NCBI GenBank assembly: GCA_942492795.1
Contig: OW818639.1
Location: forward strand, 1,364,001-1,428,000
Length of the DNA stretch: 64,000 nt
Source of the DNA: RGIG3178 sp942492795
GTDB lineage: Bacteria > Bacillota > Clostridia > Christensenellales > QAND01
Direction: 5' to 3'
Shown one piece after another: positions 53,361-62,067 of this stretch. Each line of letters begins with the position of its first letter. Within the stretch, counting starts at the first letter, position 1. The notes beneath the pieces are model-generated. The model worked only from the letters and a program-made list of their open reading frames with translations. It did no database searches and had not been told where the DNA came from. Both the position numbers and the translations under genes were made by a program.

Positions 53361-53993
53361 ATGAATAATGATCGTTATGTTGACCTAATAAAAAGTATAC
53401 CGGTAGAGGACCAGACATGTTATCCATCAAAAGAAAGATGGATAAAGCTCCTACAGGAATCACAAAAGAGCGAATATATTGATACGACTCAATGGGAACT
53501 TGGATATTCAAGAAAAGATCTATTCGATTTAAAACTTAATGAAGAGAAGTTGATACGTATTCTAATGTGGGGTTACGAAACAGGTGGAAGAGGTAAACAT
53601 ATATATGAATTACTAAGAAATCAGTTGGCTAATATTGTATCTATTCTCAGAGAATACGATGAGAATAGTTTTGATGATATTACCATAAAGCAATTAATCT
53701 CAAGGTTGGATAGAATACAGAATCTTGGTCCTTCGACCTGGTCAAAATTCTTATATTTTTGTAATATTAAACTTGGCAATATACCACTCTTGATATTGGA
53801 TAATAAAGTGGCTAAAGCAATTGATTGTAGAGAATTATATGGTGCAAATTTCGGTAAATACAGTTTGGGCTTTTCAATTGATGATTACTTGGATTATTGC
53901 ATTAAAGTAGACGCAATTAGTAAGCAACTTCTTGTTAATAATGATAAAATAGAGTTGTTTTTCTTTCTTTTCGTAAGGATGCTTAGAATATAA
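53361..53993 (+). CDS. OGG-fold-like HhH protein
   Basis: A 210-aa protein from ATG 53361 with AAGGAAGG upstream. The central segment RIQNLGPSTWSKFLYFCN (about residues 116-133) has a helix-hairpin-helix look, and LLILDNKVAKAID (about 142-154) resembles the aspartate-containing helix of 8-oxoguanine glycosylase (OGG)-fold proteins from bacterial defence loci. A DNA base-recognition or glycosylase role is plausible but the catalytic lysine is not certain. AT-rich like its neighbours. Confidence 0.5.
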   Translation: MNNDRYVDLIKSIPVEDQTCYPSKERWIKLLQESQKSEYIDTTQWELGYSRKDLFDLKLNEEKLIRILMWGYETGGRGKHIYELLRNQLANIVSILREYDENSFDDITIKQLISRLDRIQNLGPSTWSKFLYFCNIKLGNIPLLILDNKVAKAIDCRELYGANFGKYSLGFSIDDYLDYCIKVDAISKQLLVNNDKIELFFFLFVRMLRI

Positions 53994-54119
53994 AATATCT
54001 ATAGTAAAATGATAATAAGAAGAGGTGGTTAATTGTAAAACAGAGAATATTGTACTTGTTACTATAAAAATTCAAATTGATATTTTAGTTTTACTATTCC
54101 AAGAAAAGGAGCTGTACTA

Positions 54120-55196
54120 ATGGATATATATGACTTCAGCCGAAAGCTAAACCAGTTGAGCTCGAAGATCAAGAGACAACAAAAGACAATGTTAGAAGTT
54201 GGTGGTAAAGGTTATTTTGAAAACCCCACGAGCGACCTGCTAGCTTTTTTTTGTGATCCGCAAGAAGAGCATGAATTTGGGGACATGGTACTTGGCGCGT
54301 TAATCAAATGTCTTCCTGAACATGCTAAACCTGATCTATTAAATTTGGCAAGCAAACCGATGCGAGAACTTTCTACCAATACAGGACGAATTGATTTGAT
54401 GTTCGAAGGTGATGATTGGATTTTAACCATTGAAAACAAGATTTATCATAATTTAAATAACGACTTCGAGGAATACGAAAACTATATAAAAACAAATAAT
54501 AAAGATAAGAAAAAATTGTTCTTTGCAGTGCTAGCGCCTTTTAATTATTCGCATAAAGTAAAGCAACCTTGGATATCGATAACGTATAGTCAGCTCATAT
54601 TCAATCTGAAGTCTGAATTGAGTAAAGAAAGATTGCCACTAAGCAAATGGACCGTTTTTTTAGATGAGTTCATAAACACATTAGAACATATTGTGAAGGG
54701 AGAAAACACTATGGCTAATATATCAGAAAAGCAGTTACAATTTATTGAATCCAATATTCTTGAGGCTTATAAAACAGAATCTACATTAAATGACTACTTT
54801 ACTATGGTCAAATCAAGACAGATAGCCGGGTTTTTAGAAAACATTATGGGTCAAACTGGGTTTATTTGCAATTGGAGAAGGAATTGGAATAATGGAATGG
54901 CTTATCACTGCACAACTGATATAAACAAATATATATGGTTATATATTGTCTTTAACAACAGCGGTTATATATACATCCAATACTACATAAACCGCACAAA
55001 TGCACTTAACGAAGATGCATTAAGAGATTTTATGATGTTAGATAGTTATGAAGTGCAAACAGAAGGAAAAACATGGTATAAATACAAACCGTCAAATCAA
55101 GAAATATATAGAGATATCAATGAGTTGGAGATCGTTTTAGCGGAACTATCACTTAAATATAATGAAATGTTATTAGATAAAAAATGGTTTAAGTAA
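54120..55196 (+). CDS. PD-(D/E)XK nuclease family protein
   Basis: A 358-aa protein of the PDDEXK_4-like group. The nuclease signature is TGRIDLMFEGDDWILTIENK: the aspartate at about residue 93 and the E-x-K at about 106-108, with an upstream glutamate-rich helix (NPTSDLLAFFCDPQEEHEF). The C-terminal half (about 195-358) is an unnamed domain. AAGGAG stands 8 bases before the ATG. It lies between the OGG-like gene and the AbaSI-type gene in one direction. DNA cleavage is likely. Confidence 0.78.
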   Translation: MDIYDFSRKLNQLSSKIKRQQKTMLEVGGKGYFENPTSDLLAFFCDPQEEHEFGDMVLGALIKCLPEHAKPDLLNLASKPMRELSTNTGRIDLMFEGDDWILTIENKIYHNLNNDFEEYENYIKTNNKDKKKLFFAVLAPFNYSHKVKQPWISITYSQLIFNLKSELSKERLPLSKWTVFLDEFINTLEHIVKGENTMANISEKQLQFIESNILEAYKTESTLNDYFTMVKSRQIAGFLENIMGQTGFICNWRRNWNNGMAYHCTTDINKYIWLYIVFNNSGYIYIQYYINRTNALNEDALRDFMMLDSYEVQTEGKTWYKYKPSNQEIYRDINELEIVLAELSLKYNEMLLDKKWFK

Positions 55197-55238
55197 ATGG
55201 AGTGATAAATAATACTTATCATTGATAAAAAGTGCAAG

Positions 55239-56162
55239 ATGAATATAGCGGAGGTTATTGAACGAATGGAAGATCCAAAGAGGGAATACTTAATAAAAAC
55301 CTTTTCTCGTACTAAGCGAAAGGATTACGAAAACTACATTCTCAACGCTATCTGGCATAAGCTCGATAGAAGTGATATCCAACCTGTTTCGCAGCAATAT
55401 ATAAAACGGTCTGATGGGCTTTATGCATTAGTAGACTTGTTTTTTCCACAAATCAACATCGGTATAGAATGTGATGAAGCATATCATCTCGATAATGAAG
55501 AAAAGGACAGCAACCGCGAGCTTACGATGGAACAGATGCTTTCTGCATATGATGAAACAAAGGATTTCAAGCTTTACAGAATCAAAGCATATGAGAAAAT
55601 TGAGGATATAGAAAGGCAGATTGATGACGTTGTCTCAAGCATAAAGAACAAAATACGCCAAAGTACATTCCCTGCCTGGGACTTCAACGAAAGCCCATAT
55701 AATGTCGTGATTAAGAAAAAGATGATACACATCGCTGATAGGATCGCTTTCCGAACCATTGTAGATATTTGTAAATGCTTTGGTAAGAACTACAGTGGAA
55801 TGCAATTATCATTCTTTGATATCGGTCATGGCTACCAGCTTTGGTGTCCAAAACTAGCAATTTATCAAGAAGGTAAGCATAGGTCTGTCGCAAGTGGTTG
55901 GATAAATATTCTCTCTGATGATTGGAACAGTATTTATGAAACAAATGATGATCCGAGCAAAATAAATACCGATAGTCATATAGCATCCCGCCCGAGGATT
56001 GTCTTTGCCAAAAGTATAGATATATTAGGGCAGAATGCATATCGATTTCTAGGCGTTTTTCAAATTGATCCGGAAGATCCGAAAACATCAGACACATCAA
56101 CAAATTACAAAAGGACAGCCCAATATATTGATTTAGCTCCCTGGCTGGCTCTAGCTAAATGA
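55239..56162 (+). CDS. AbaSI/PvuRts1I-type modification-dependent endonuclease
   Basis: A 307-aa protein resembling AbaSI-family enzymes, which cut DNA near 5-hydroxymethyl- or glucosyl-hydroxymethylcytosine. The N-terminal Vsr-like nuclease domain shows KTFSRTKRKDYENYILNAIW, PVSQQYIKRSDGLYALVDLF and FPQINIGIECDEAYH (catalytic acids at about residues 66-81), then FKLYRIKAYEKIEDIERQI. The C-terminal half (about 145-307) would be the SRA-like reader. The ATG at 55239 lacks a strong ribosome-binding site; ATG 55266 is an alternative. Likely target is phage DNA with modified cytosine. Confidence 0.8.
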   Translation: MNIAEVIERMEDPKREYLIKTFSRTKRKDYENYILNAIWHKLDRSDIQPVSQQYIKRSDGLYALVDLFFPQINIGIECDEAYHLDNEEKDSNRELTMEQMLSAYDETKDFKLYRIKAYEKIEDIERQIDDVVSSIKNKIRQSTFPAWDFNESPYNVVIKKKMIHIADRIAFRTIVDICKCFGKNYSGMQLSFFDIGHGYQLWCPKLAIYQEGKHRSVASGWINILSDDWNSIYETNDDPSKINTDSHIASRPRIVFAKSIDILGQNAYRFLGVFQIDPEDPKTSDTSTNYKRTAQYIDLAPWLALAK

Positions 56163-56237
56163 AATCTCATATAAATGTGGATATCTCCAATCAATAGCAG
56201 ATTCCACTCGGAATAAACTTTGTATAAGGAGCCGGAC

Positions 56238-56999
56238 ATGGAATTGTGGAATGAAAAAGTAAAACATAAGAGCTTGGGAATCGGCAAAATCATAGATTTT
56301 GATGGCCAATACGTAACGATACAGTTTGAGGGTAAAACTTCGGAATTCTCATATCCGGTAGCCTTTGAAAACTTCCTAACGCTAGATAATGCCGAGAAGC
56401 AGTGCATCATTCTCGCAGAAAACACCCGTATGAAGCAGGCTGAGACTGATAAAAAACGCGCTCAAGAAGAGGCTCGTATAATGGCCGAAGATAGACGTAA
56501 GGCCGCCATTGCAGCGAAACCGACCATCAGTGGTCGTTCCAAGTTAAAAAGCATTGACGAGATGTTCTCAAAAGATTACCATGCTGCACATCTGGCAAGG
56601 CAGCCTATATTGACATACCAACAGGTTGAAGATCAATTTGGCATACAAGTTTCTGGTTTTGGCAGAGGTATCAACACCACACCAACAACCATCGTGCTTA
56701 TTTCGTCCATCGGCAAGACTGGCGGCAATTTCGTTTATCATGACAAGTGGACCTCGGACGGAGATTATATCTACTCCGGAGAAGGTAAAACCGGGAACCA
56801 GGCAATGACAAAGGGCAACTCTGCCATTAAGAATGCCGCCCTTGACGGCAAAAACATTCATCTTTTTGTTAAATTCTCACCCCAGGAGTATTACTACCAA
56901 GGAGTGTTCAAGCTGGTGGATATCACATGCGAAGATGATAAGGACGAGAAGGGTGATACCCGAAAAGAATATAAGTTCTGTCTACGGAAGGTGCAATAA
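56238..56999 (+). CDS. SRA/YDG-like protein with N-terminal SH3-like domain
   Basis: A 253-aa protein from ATG 56238 with AGGAG 7 bases upstream. Residues 1-45 form a small barrel (VKHKSLGIGKIIDFDGQYVT, FEGKTSEFSYPVAFENFL), followed by a charged coiled coil. Residues about 150-253 match the SRA-like domain of ScoMcrA-type modification-dependent enzymes: TTIVLISSIGKTGG, DGDYIYSGEGKTGNQAM, GNSAIKNAALDGKNIHLFVK. No nuclease motif is seen, so it may read modified bases for the neighbouring enzymes. Its stop overlaps the NUDIX start (TAATG). Confidence 0.75.
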   Translation: MELWNEKVKHKSLGIGKIIDFDGQYVTIQFEGKTSEFSYPVAFENFLTLDNAEKQCIILAENTRMKQAETDKKRAQEEARIMAEDRRKAAIAAKPTISGRSKLKSIDEMFSKDYHAAHLARQPILTYQQVEDQFGIQVSGFGRGINTTPTTIVLISSIGKTGGNFVYHDKWTSDGDYIYSGEGKTGNQAMTKGNSAIKNAALDGKNIHLFVKFSPQEYYYQGVFKLVDITCEDDKDEKGDTRKEYKFCLRKVQ

Positions 57000-57391
57000 T
57001 GGTTGAAGTAGTAGCGGCTCTCATCTGGAAGAACGATAAGTTTATGATTTGTCAACGGCCGACAAGTAAGGCCAGGGCTCTTTTGTGGGAATTTATAGGC
57101 GGAAAGGTCGAACCAGGAGAAACAAAGGAGCAGGCTCTCGTCAGGGAGTGCCAAGAGGAACTCGCCATAACGCTTTCTGTAGGGAGCGAGTTTATGGATG
57201 TGATCTACGAATACCCGGATATCGAAGTTCACCTGACGCTCTTTAATTCATCGATTAAAGAGGGTGAGCCAAAGCTCCTGGAGCACAACGATATCCGGTG
57301 GATAACGCCAGCCGAGATACCACAGTATGATTTTTGCCCAGCAGATAAGGAGATTTTGAAAAAAATACAAGGGTTGCATGATGGGAATTAG
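56999..57391 (+). CDS. NUDIX hydrolase, MutT/NudG-like
   Basis: A 130-aa nucleotide pyrophosphatase. The NUDIX box GGKVEPGETKEQALVRECQE then ELAI (about residues 34-57) has all acidic residues; the usual final glycine is alanine. The opening VVAALIWKNDKFMICQRP and the length match 8-oxo-dGTP/CTP pyrophosphatases; NudG-type enzymes accept oxidised or 5-modified cytosine nucleotides. It is translationally coupled to the SRA-like gene, which suggests a role with modified nucleotides in this block. Confidence 0.88.
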   Translation: MVEVVAALIWKNDKFMICQRPTSKARALLWEFIGGKVEPGETKEQALVRECQEELAITLSVGSEFMDVIYEYPDIEVHLTLFNSSIKEGEPKLLEHNDIRWITPAEIPQYDFCPADKEILKKIQGLHDGN

Positions 57392-57439
57392 AATTGACAC
57401 GGGACCAGTCCCCTTGTCCCTTGTAAGGAGGTTATCTCA

Positions 57440-57976
57440 ATGTCAACAATATTGAATACTTTAGATTGTCATATGCAGTATCGTTTTGATCCACAATATG
57501 ATAATCCAAATGATTTACCTGATCAACCTGGGATATATATGATATGTATAAAAAACAAAGATATTATTGAGGAAGTAATGCCGAGAGCTGCATGCAAAGA
57601 AATCGGGGATGCTCCTATCCTTTATATTGGTATATCCAAGACTCAAGGTTTGAAGAATAGAGACTACCGAAATCATTTTAAAGGAACAGCAAGGAATTCA
57701 ACGCTTCGAAAAAGTCTTGGTTCCATATTCGGTTGGAGAGCAGACAGAATTTATGATAACAGAGGCAAATATAAATTTAGTTTAGCACGTGAGCAAGAGC
57801 TCACCAGATGGATGCATGATAATTTGATTATAATGTACTGGATTAATTTGAATACTGAGATAGGTATTTTAGAAACAAAGCTTATAAATGAACTGGACCC
57901 CCCATTGAATATTGCAAAAAATAAATCGCATAAAAACGAAGCGTTCAGAAAAGAACTAATGAAGCTTCGAAGTTGA
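57440..57976 (+). CDS. GIY-YIG domain protein
   Basis: A 178-aa protein from ATG 57440 with AAGGAGG upstream. The GIY-YIG signature is PGIYMICIKN (about 30-39) and APILYIGISKTQG (about 58-70), followed by RDYRNHFKGTARNSTLRKSL with the expected arginine/histidine and later ILETKLINELDPPLN with the metal-binding glutamate and N. It is set up as an active single-domain nuclease. Preceded by a short GGGACCAGTCCC palindrome at about 57,401-57,412. Part of the defence-like block. Confidence 0.8.
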   Translation: MSTILNTLDCHMQYRFDPQYDNPNDLPDQPGIYMICIKNKDIIEEVMPRAACKEIGDAPILYIGISKTQGLKNRDYRNHFKGTARNSTLRKSLGSIFGWRADRIYDNRGKYKFSLAREQELTRWMHDNLIIMYWINLNTEIGILETKLINELDPPLNIAKNKSHKNEAFRKELMKLRS

Positions 57977-58102
57977 TGCCAACTTATATGGTATTAACCG
58001 ACACCGTGAAAAAGTTGGGGGCATCGAGCGAATCCTCGCGATAACTATCGAGTTCTAGATGCATTTGTACAGGGCAGGACGGCGTAAAAAGGGGGTGGTT
58101 TG

Positions 58103-58585
58103 ATGCCGTACGGCAGTGAGGAGATGGAGCATGTCCGGGGGCGGATCAAAGAGCTGTTCGCGATCGCCACGGAACTTGAAAACACCTTTCCTGGACGAAA
58201 ATTCACGTTGGACGGACATCTCGTGGGTAGCATCGGTGAAGTGATCGCCGCCTATTTCTACGATCTCGAACTGTTGCGGAACTCTTTTGAAAAACACGAT
58301 GCCAGAGCCTCAAGCGGAACATTGGTGCAGATCAAGGCTACACAGGGGTCACACGGCGTCGCGCTTAGAAGCTGCCCGGAGCACCTAATCGTGCTTTGGA
58401 TCGACGATTTGAACGGCGAAGCATATGAGGTGTACAACGGTCCAGGTGCAACGGTTTGGGATGCCTGCCGCAAAATGGCATCCAACGGCACACAGACAGT
58501 GTCCATGACAAAGATAGGCTCGCTGGCAGCAGTGGTAAAGCCGAATCAGAGGATCGAGTCTGTCCATCCAATTGCGCGCAAGTGA
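58103..58585 (+). CDS. DUF6998-like protein, possible nuclease fold
   Basis: A 160-aa protein. It shows FPGRKFTLDGHLVGSIGEVI, a run AAYFYDLELLRNS, GTLVQIKATQG and EHLIVLWIDDLNGEAYEVYN. The pattern GEV...D...QIK resembles a minimal restriction-endonuclease core (E, D, Q/E-x-K). ATG 58103 is chosen, directly after TTG 58100, with GGGGG 7 bases upstream. Codon use is richer in G and C than the genes before it. Family name is by pattern only. Confidence 0.62.
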   Translation: MPYGSEEMEHVRGRIKELFAIATELENTFPGRKFTLDGHLVGSIGEVIAAYFYDLELLRNSFEKHDARASSGTLVQIKATQGSHGVALRSCPEHLIVLWIDDLNGEAYEVYNGPGATVWDACRKMASNGTQTVSMTKIGSLAAVVKPNQRIESVHPIARK

Positions 58586-58723
58586 AGGGATGCTCAGGTG
58601 AAAACGGCGCGGTACGGGAGCCGCAACAACGAGACACCAATTTCCAATACCTCGTTTCATTTATATGTACCATTTTTAGTACCTATATTCTGTTATATTG
58701 AGATTACTAGGGAGGGACAGTAT

Positions 58724-58846
58724 ATGGCTAGTTATGGGAAGCGTAGCACCTGTGGATTAATTATAGACTTGATTTTGACTTTTTGTACTGGCGGGTTGTG
58801 GCTTATTTGGATACTCATACAGTATCTGAGAAACGGGCATCGATAG
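58724..58846 (+). CDS. Small membrane protein
   Basis: A 40-aa protein from ATG 58724 with AGGGAGGG 8 bases upstream. It opens MASYGKRSTCGLIIDLILTF and continues CTGGLWLIWILIQYL, one hairpin-like or single transmembrane helix, with a basic end. Function unknown. Confidence 0.5.
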   Translation: MASYGKRSTCGLIIDLILTFCTGGLWLIWILIQYLRNGHR

Positions 58847-59013
58847 CCCAGCAAAAAAAGTTGGGTGCTGGGAGAAGTATAGTATTAATAGTGGTATTTA
58901 TAAGTAGATTGGTTGTGTTATAATTGTTATAAATTAAAAAATCTGAGAATGGTTGACGATTTCTACTAGAAGGCTGCCAAAATCTCCAGTACATATGAAA
59001 CGGAGCGATAGAA

Positions 59014-60615
59014 ATGCCTGCTTATGCGGCCAACATTGGAATGGGATTTAATCCGGATCCTATCGAACCAGTAATGCTGAGTCTTTTTCAACAATACGAA
59101 AGGGTGTTGATTGGGTGTCTAGTGACATCCTTTGGGTTGGACTTTATAGTAAAAGATCAGTACGGAGGCGATGTGGACACGGTCTATAATGTTCTGAAGA
59201 TTATAGAGTCGGACTCGGAGATGAAATATAAAAACCCTGATAACGCAACTGACTATGCTAATAGAGGCGACTATGCAAAGAAAGACTATGACAACTCTCC
59301 AAACTACGTAAACTTGAAAGGGAATGCCAGAAAAGCTTACAACGAATCGCACCAAACTATTAAGGATGCTTATACGGGAAAAGATCTTCATTTTCTAGGT
59401 CACAGTAAAGGCGCACAACCCCGAATAAACGCAGAAGTCGATCATGTCATTGCCACGAAAGCTATCCACGATGACAGAGGACGAGTACTCGCTGGTATAA
59501 GAGGTAAGGATTTGGCAGACGCCCGAGACAATCTTCGGTTTACCAACAAAAGCCTGAATGCTTCAATGCAGGATGTAGATATTCCGGTCTATATTGAAAA
59601 GCACCCAGAGTTACCCGATGATGACAAGCAGAGGATGCTGACCAACTACAATAAGGCCAAGTCCTCTTATGACGCAAAGGTGGCCACTGATTACTATACA
59701 AGCTCAAAATTTGCTAAAGATTTGTCTACAGCGGCTACTAAGGTAGGCCTTCGCATGGGTGTGCGACAGGCTTTGGGTTTCTTATTTGCAGAAATATGGT
59801 TTGCGGTTAAAGAGGAGTTCCAAAAGATTGAAAGTCAAGAGACCTTCGATCTGGGAGAATTTTTTATAGCTCTTGGCAATGGTTTGAAACGGGGTTTCGA
59901 AAATGCAAAGGAAAAGTACGAAGTACTATTCTCACACTTCTTTGACGGGGTTATAGCGGGTGCGTTATCTAGCCTTACAACAACATTGTGCAATATCTTC
60001 TTTACCACAGCAAAAAATGTTGTCAATATTATACGTCAATCTTATGCATCATTAGTAGAAGCTATTAAAATAATGTTCATCAACCCTGAAAACCATGAGC
60101 TTGGTGATAGAATGTGTGCTGTAGTAAAGACAATTGCTACTGGATCAAGCGTAATTTTAGGTGTTATTGTGCACGATGCGGTTGCGAAACTACCAATCTC
60201 TACCTTGCCTGTAATTTGTGATGTTGTTCCAGAGTTTTGCGGAGCGTTTTCCTCCCTAATTCTCAGTTGCACTATGCTCTATTTCATCGATAGGAGCGAA
60301 ACCATTAATAAGCTGGTTGGTATGCTCAATACACTAAACACAATTGAAACCGAAGTCCATTATTATTGTGAGCAGGCCATATATTTTGAAAAATGCGCCG
60401 CAGAGCTTGCAAGTATAGATTATGACGCTTTCCATTCGGAAATTGCACTGTTTAAAAATATCAGTGGCAATATAGAGGAGATTCAGGACCCGATAGAGTT
60501 GAATAAAATGTTGAGGAATGCACTTCAAGCACTCGAGATAACCGCCCCATGGGGTAAGGACAGAAGTTTTGATGCATTTATAAGCGACAAAAATGCATAT
60601 TTGGTATTCGAATGA
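59014..60615 (+). CDS. HNH-like protein with membrane helices
   Basis: A 533-aa protein of no named family. Residues about 140-190 look like an HNH nuclease core: EVDHVIATKAIHDDRGR, then KDLADARDNLRFTNKSLNAS with the DH, NL and N positions. The C-terminal half has three hydrophobic stretches (about 309-335, 373-390 and 409-426: DGVIAGALSSLTTTLCNIFF, SSVILGVIVHDAV, FSSLILSCTMLYFI) and a helical tail. ACGGAGCG precedes the ATG. Its stop overlaps the start of the YkgJ-like gene (ATGA). Together with the next two genes it forms a compact unit. Confidence 0.68.
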   Translation: MPAYAANIGMGFNPDPIEPVMLSLFQQYERVLIGCLVTSFGLDFIVKDQYGGDVDTVYNVLKIIESDSEMKYKNPDNATDYANRGDYAKKDYDNSPNYVNLKGNARKAYNESHQTIKDAYTGKDLHFLGHSKGAQPRINAEVDHVIATKAIHDDRGRVLAGIRGKDLADARDNLRFTNKSLNASMQDVDIPVYIEKHPELPDDDKQRMLTNYNKAKSSYDAKVATDYYTSSKFAKDLSTAATKVGLRMGVRQALGFLFAEIWFAVKEEFQKIESQETFDLGEFFIALGNGLKRGFENAKEKYEVLFSHFFDGVIAGALSSLTTTLCNIFFTTAKNVVNIIRQSYASLVEAIKIMFINPENHELGDRMCAVVKTIATGSSVILGVIVHDAVAKLPISTLPVICDVVPEFCGAFSSLILSCTMLYFIDRSETINKLVGMLNTLNTIETEVHYYCEQAIYFEKCAAELASIDYDAFHSEIALFKNISGNIEEIQDPIELNKMLRNALQALEITAPWGKDRSFDAFISDKNAYLVFE

Positions 60616-60866
60616 TGTTTAAGTGTTATAAGTGCGGCTTATGTTGCAGGAATTTGCATCTATCCCGATTATATTGTGACCTCGATAAAGGCGACGGGGC
60701 ATGCAAGTACCTTGTAGGAAACTTGTGTGGTATATATGAGAACCGCCCACTTCTGTGTCGCATTGATGAAAGCTACGATGCCTTTTTTAAGAGCGTCATG
60801 AGCACGGACGACTATTATAGGCTTAATCAAGATGCCTGTGATAAATCTATGAGAGTAGGAGACTAA
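60612..60866 (+). CDS. YkgJ-like cysteine-cluster protein
   Basis: An 84-aa protein with the YkgJ pattern: FKCYKCGLCCRNLHL (C5, C8, C11, C12), then C22, C31, GNLCGIYENRPLLCR (C39, C49) and a terminal cysteine. Such clusters bind zinc or an iron-sulphur cluster. The start ATG at 60612 overlaps the previous stop, and 4 bases separate its stop from the next gene, so all three are translationally linked. Function in this setting is unknown. Confidence 0.82.
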   Translation: MMFKCYKCGLCCRNLHLSRLYCDLDKGDGACKYLVGNLCGIYENRPLLCRIDESYDAFFKSVMSTDDYYRLNQDACDKSMRVGD

Positions 60867-60870
60867 TATT

Positions 60871-61914
60871 ATGCCATTACCATTGATCCTAGCAATAGGT
60901 GCAGCCATCGCGGGGGCGGGTGGCCTTGGGGCTGGAGTTTTTGGGGCGATAGAAATGGATAAGGCGAACAATACCATGAGGTCAGCCGATATACAGCACA
61001 AAAAAAATGTAGAACGATTTGAGGAACAAAGTAAAGTAACAAGTGCGGTTATGGATAAACTGGGCAAACTTGAGCTGGAGATTATCGGGAGCTTTGATAA
61101 GTTCACTGAAGTGTTTGACAAAATTCACGGGAAACCACAGTTCGCATCCATTAGCATAGGCGATAACTGTATTCCGGTATATAACCCCGAGGAAATAAAA
61201 AAAGCATCCGTTGGTGCAGGTGTTTTAATTGGAGGTCTTGGGGGAGCCGCCCTTGGTACTGCGGGCGGTTTTGCTGCGGCGGGTGCGACAACAGCTGCGG
61301 TAATGGCATTAGGTACTGCCTCAACCGGAACAGCCATTGCATCTTTAAGCGGAGCAGCGGCGACAAACGCAACATTAGCGGCTATAGGTGGCGGTGCGCT
61401 TGCCGCAGGCGGAGGTGGCATTGCACTTGGAACAGTCATACTAGGAGCGGCTACATTTGGAATAGGTTTGTTGGTTGGTGGTGTTATCTTTAACTTGACA
61501 GGTACTGCACTTTCCAACAAAGCGGAAGAAGCTGAGGAGCAGATGAAAAAGGCTGAGAAGGAAATAAACAAAATTTGCGCCTATCTAAAAAAGCTTTATA
61601 ACTATGCAATTGAATACGAGAAGTCATTAAGCAGGGTAAAGCAAATCTACGACAGTCATCTAACGATGCTATCTAACACTGTAAACGTTTTAAAAAAGAC
61701 GAAATGGAACGAATTTTCAGAAGAAGAGAAGATATTTACTGAGAACACTGCAATGCTGACTAGTCTGCTTTTTAATATGTGCAAGGTGCAGATTGTTAAG
61801 CATTCTGGAGATGCAACAAAAGCTAACCGTTTAAATAAGATGGCCATAGATAAGGCGATGTCTGATGCTGATTCTTTCCTCATTGAGCGCGGGTTGGCAG
61901 CTTCTGAAATTTGA
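60871..61914 (+). CDS. Glycine-zipper membrane protein
   Basis: A 347-aa protein. An N-terminal hydrophobic segment (residues 3-27, LILAIGAAIAGAGGLGAG) is followed by a helical region. A long glycine/alanine-rich hydrophobic stretch (about 115-210) has GxxxG repeats such as LIGGLGGAALGTAGG and IGGGALAAGGGGIALGT. A coiled coil (EEAEEQMKKAEKEINK) and a helical C-terminus complete it. Such stretches form oligomeric helices or pores. It is the last gene of the unit with the HNH-like and YkgJ-like genes and a good candidate effector. I know no family name for it. Confidence 0.72.
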   Translation: MPLPLILAIGAAIAGAGGLGAGVFGAIEMDKANNTMRSADIQHKKNVERFEEQSKVTSAVMDKLGKLELEIIGSFDKFTEVFDKIHGKPQFASISIGDNCIPVYNPEEIKKASVGAGVLIGGLGGAALGTAGGFAAAGATTAAVMALGTASTGTAIASLSGAAATNATLAAIGGGALAAGGGGIALGTVILGAATFGIGLLVGGVIFNLTGTALSNKAEEAEEQMKKAEKEINKICAYLKKLYNYAIEYEKSLSRVKQIYDSHLTMLSNTVNVLKKTKWNEFSEEEKIFTENTAMLTSLLFNMCKVQIVKHSGDATKANRLNKMAIDKAMSDADSFLIERGLAASEI

Positions 61915-62067
61915 GTAATCCGCAGGATTGCTTGTGCCGAAAAGAAGTACAAAATGGCCATCACCAGATATAATCGCTTAAACGACGCAAGTTGGATAAG
62001 CTGCTCATGGGTGATTCACTGCAGTTCCAGTCGCCCTAAGGAAGCGTATTCGATTGTGGTATTCTCA
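61915..62067. other. Right end of the island, no gene
   Basis: About 150 bases with a short open fragment (MAITRYNRLNDASWIS near 61,955) and no integrase. It precedes the right attachment copy. Confidence 0.35.

Noticed and set aside
57401..57412. GGGACCAGTCCC palindrome as a regulatory operator
   Set aside because: Such GGGAC/GTCCC words occur as scattered intergenic sequence in many clostridial genomes; no second site or regulator link is visible here.
61125..61571. 148-codon minus-strand open frame opposite the glycine-zipper gene
   Set aside because: Low-complexity Pro/Ala product arising from the Gly/Ala-rich sense strand.
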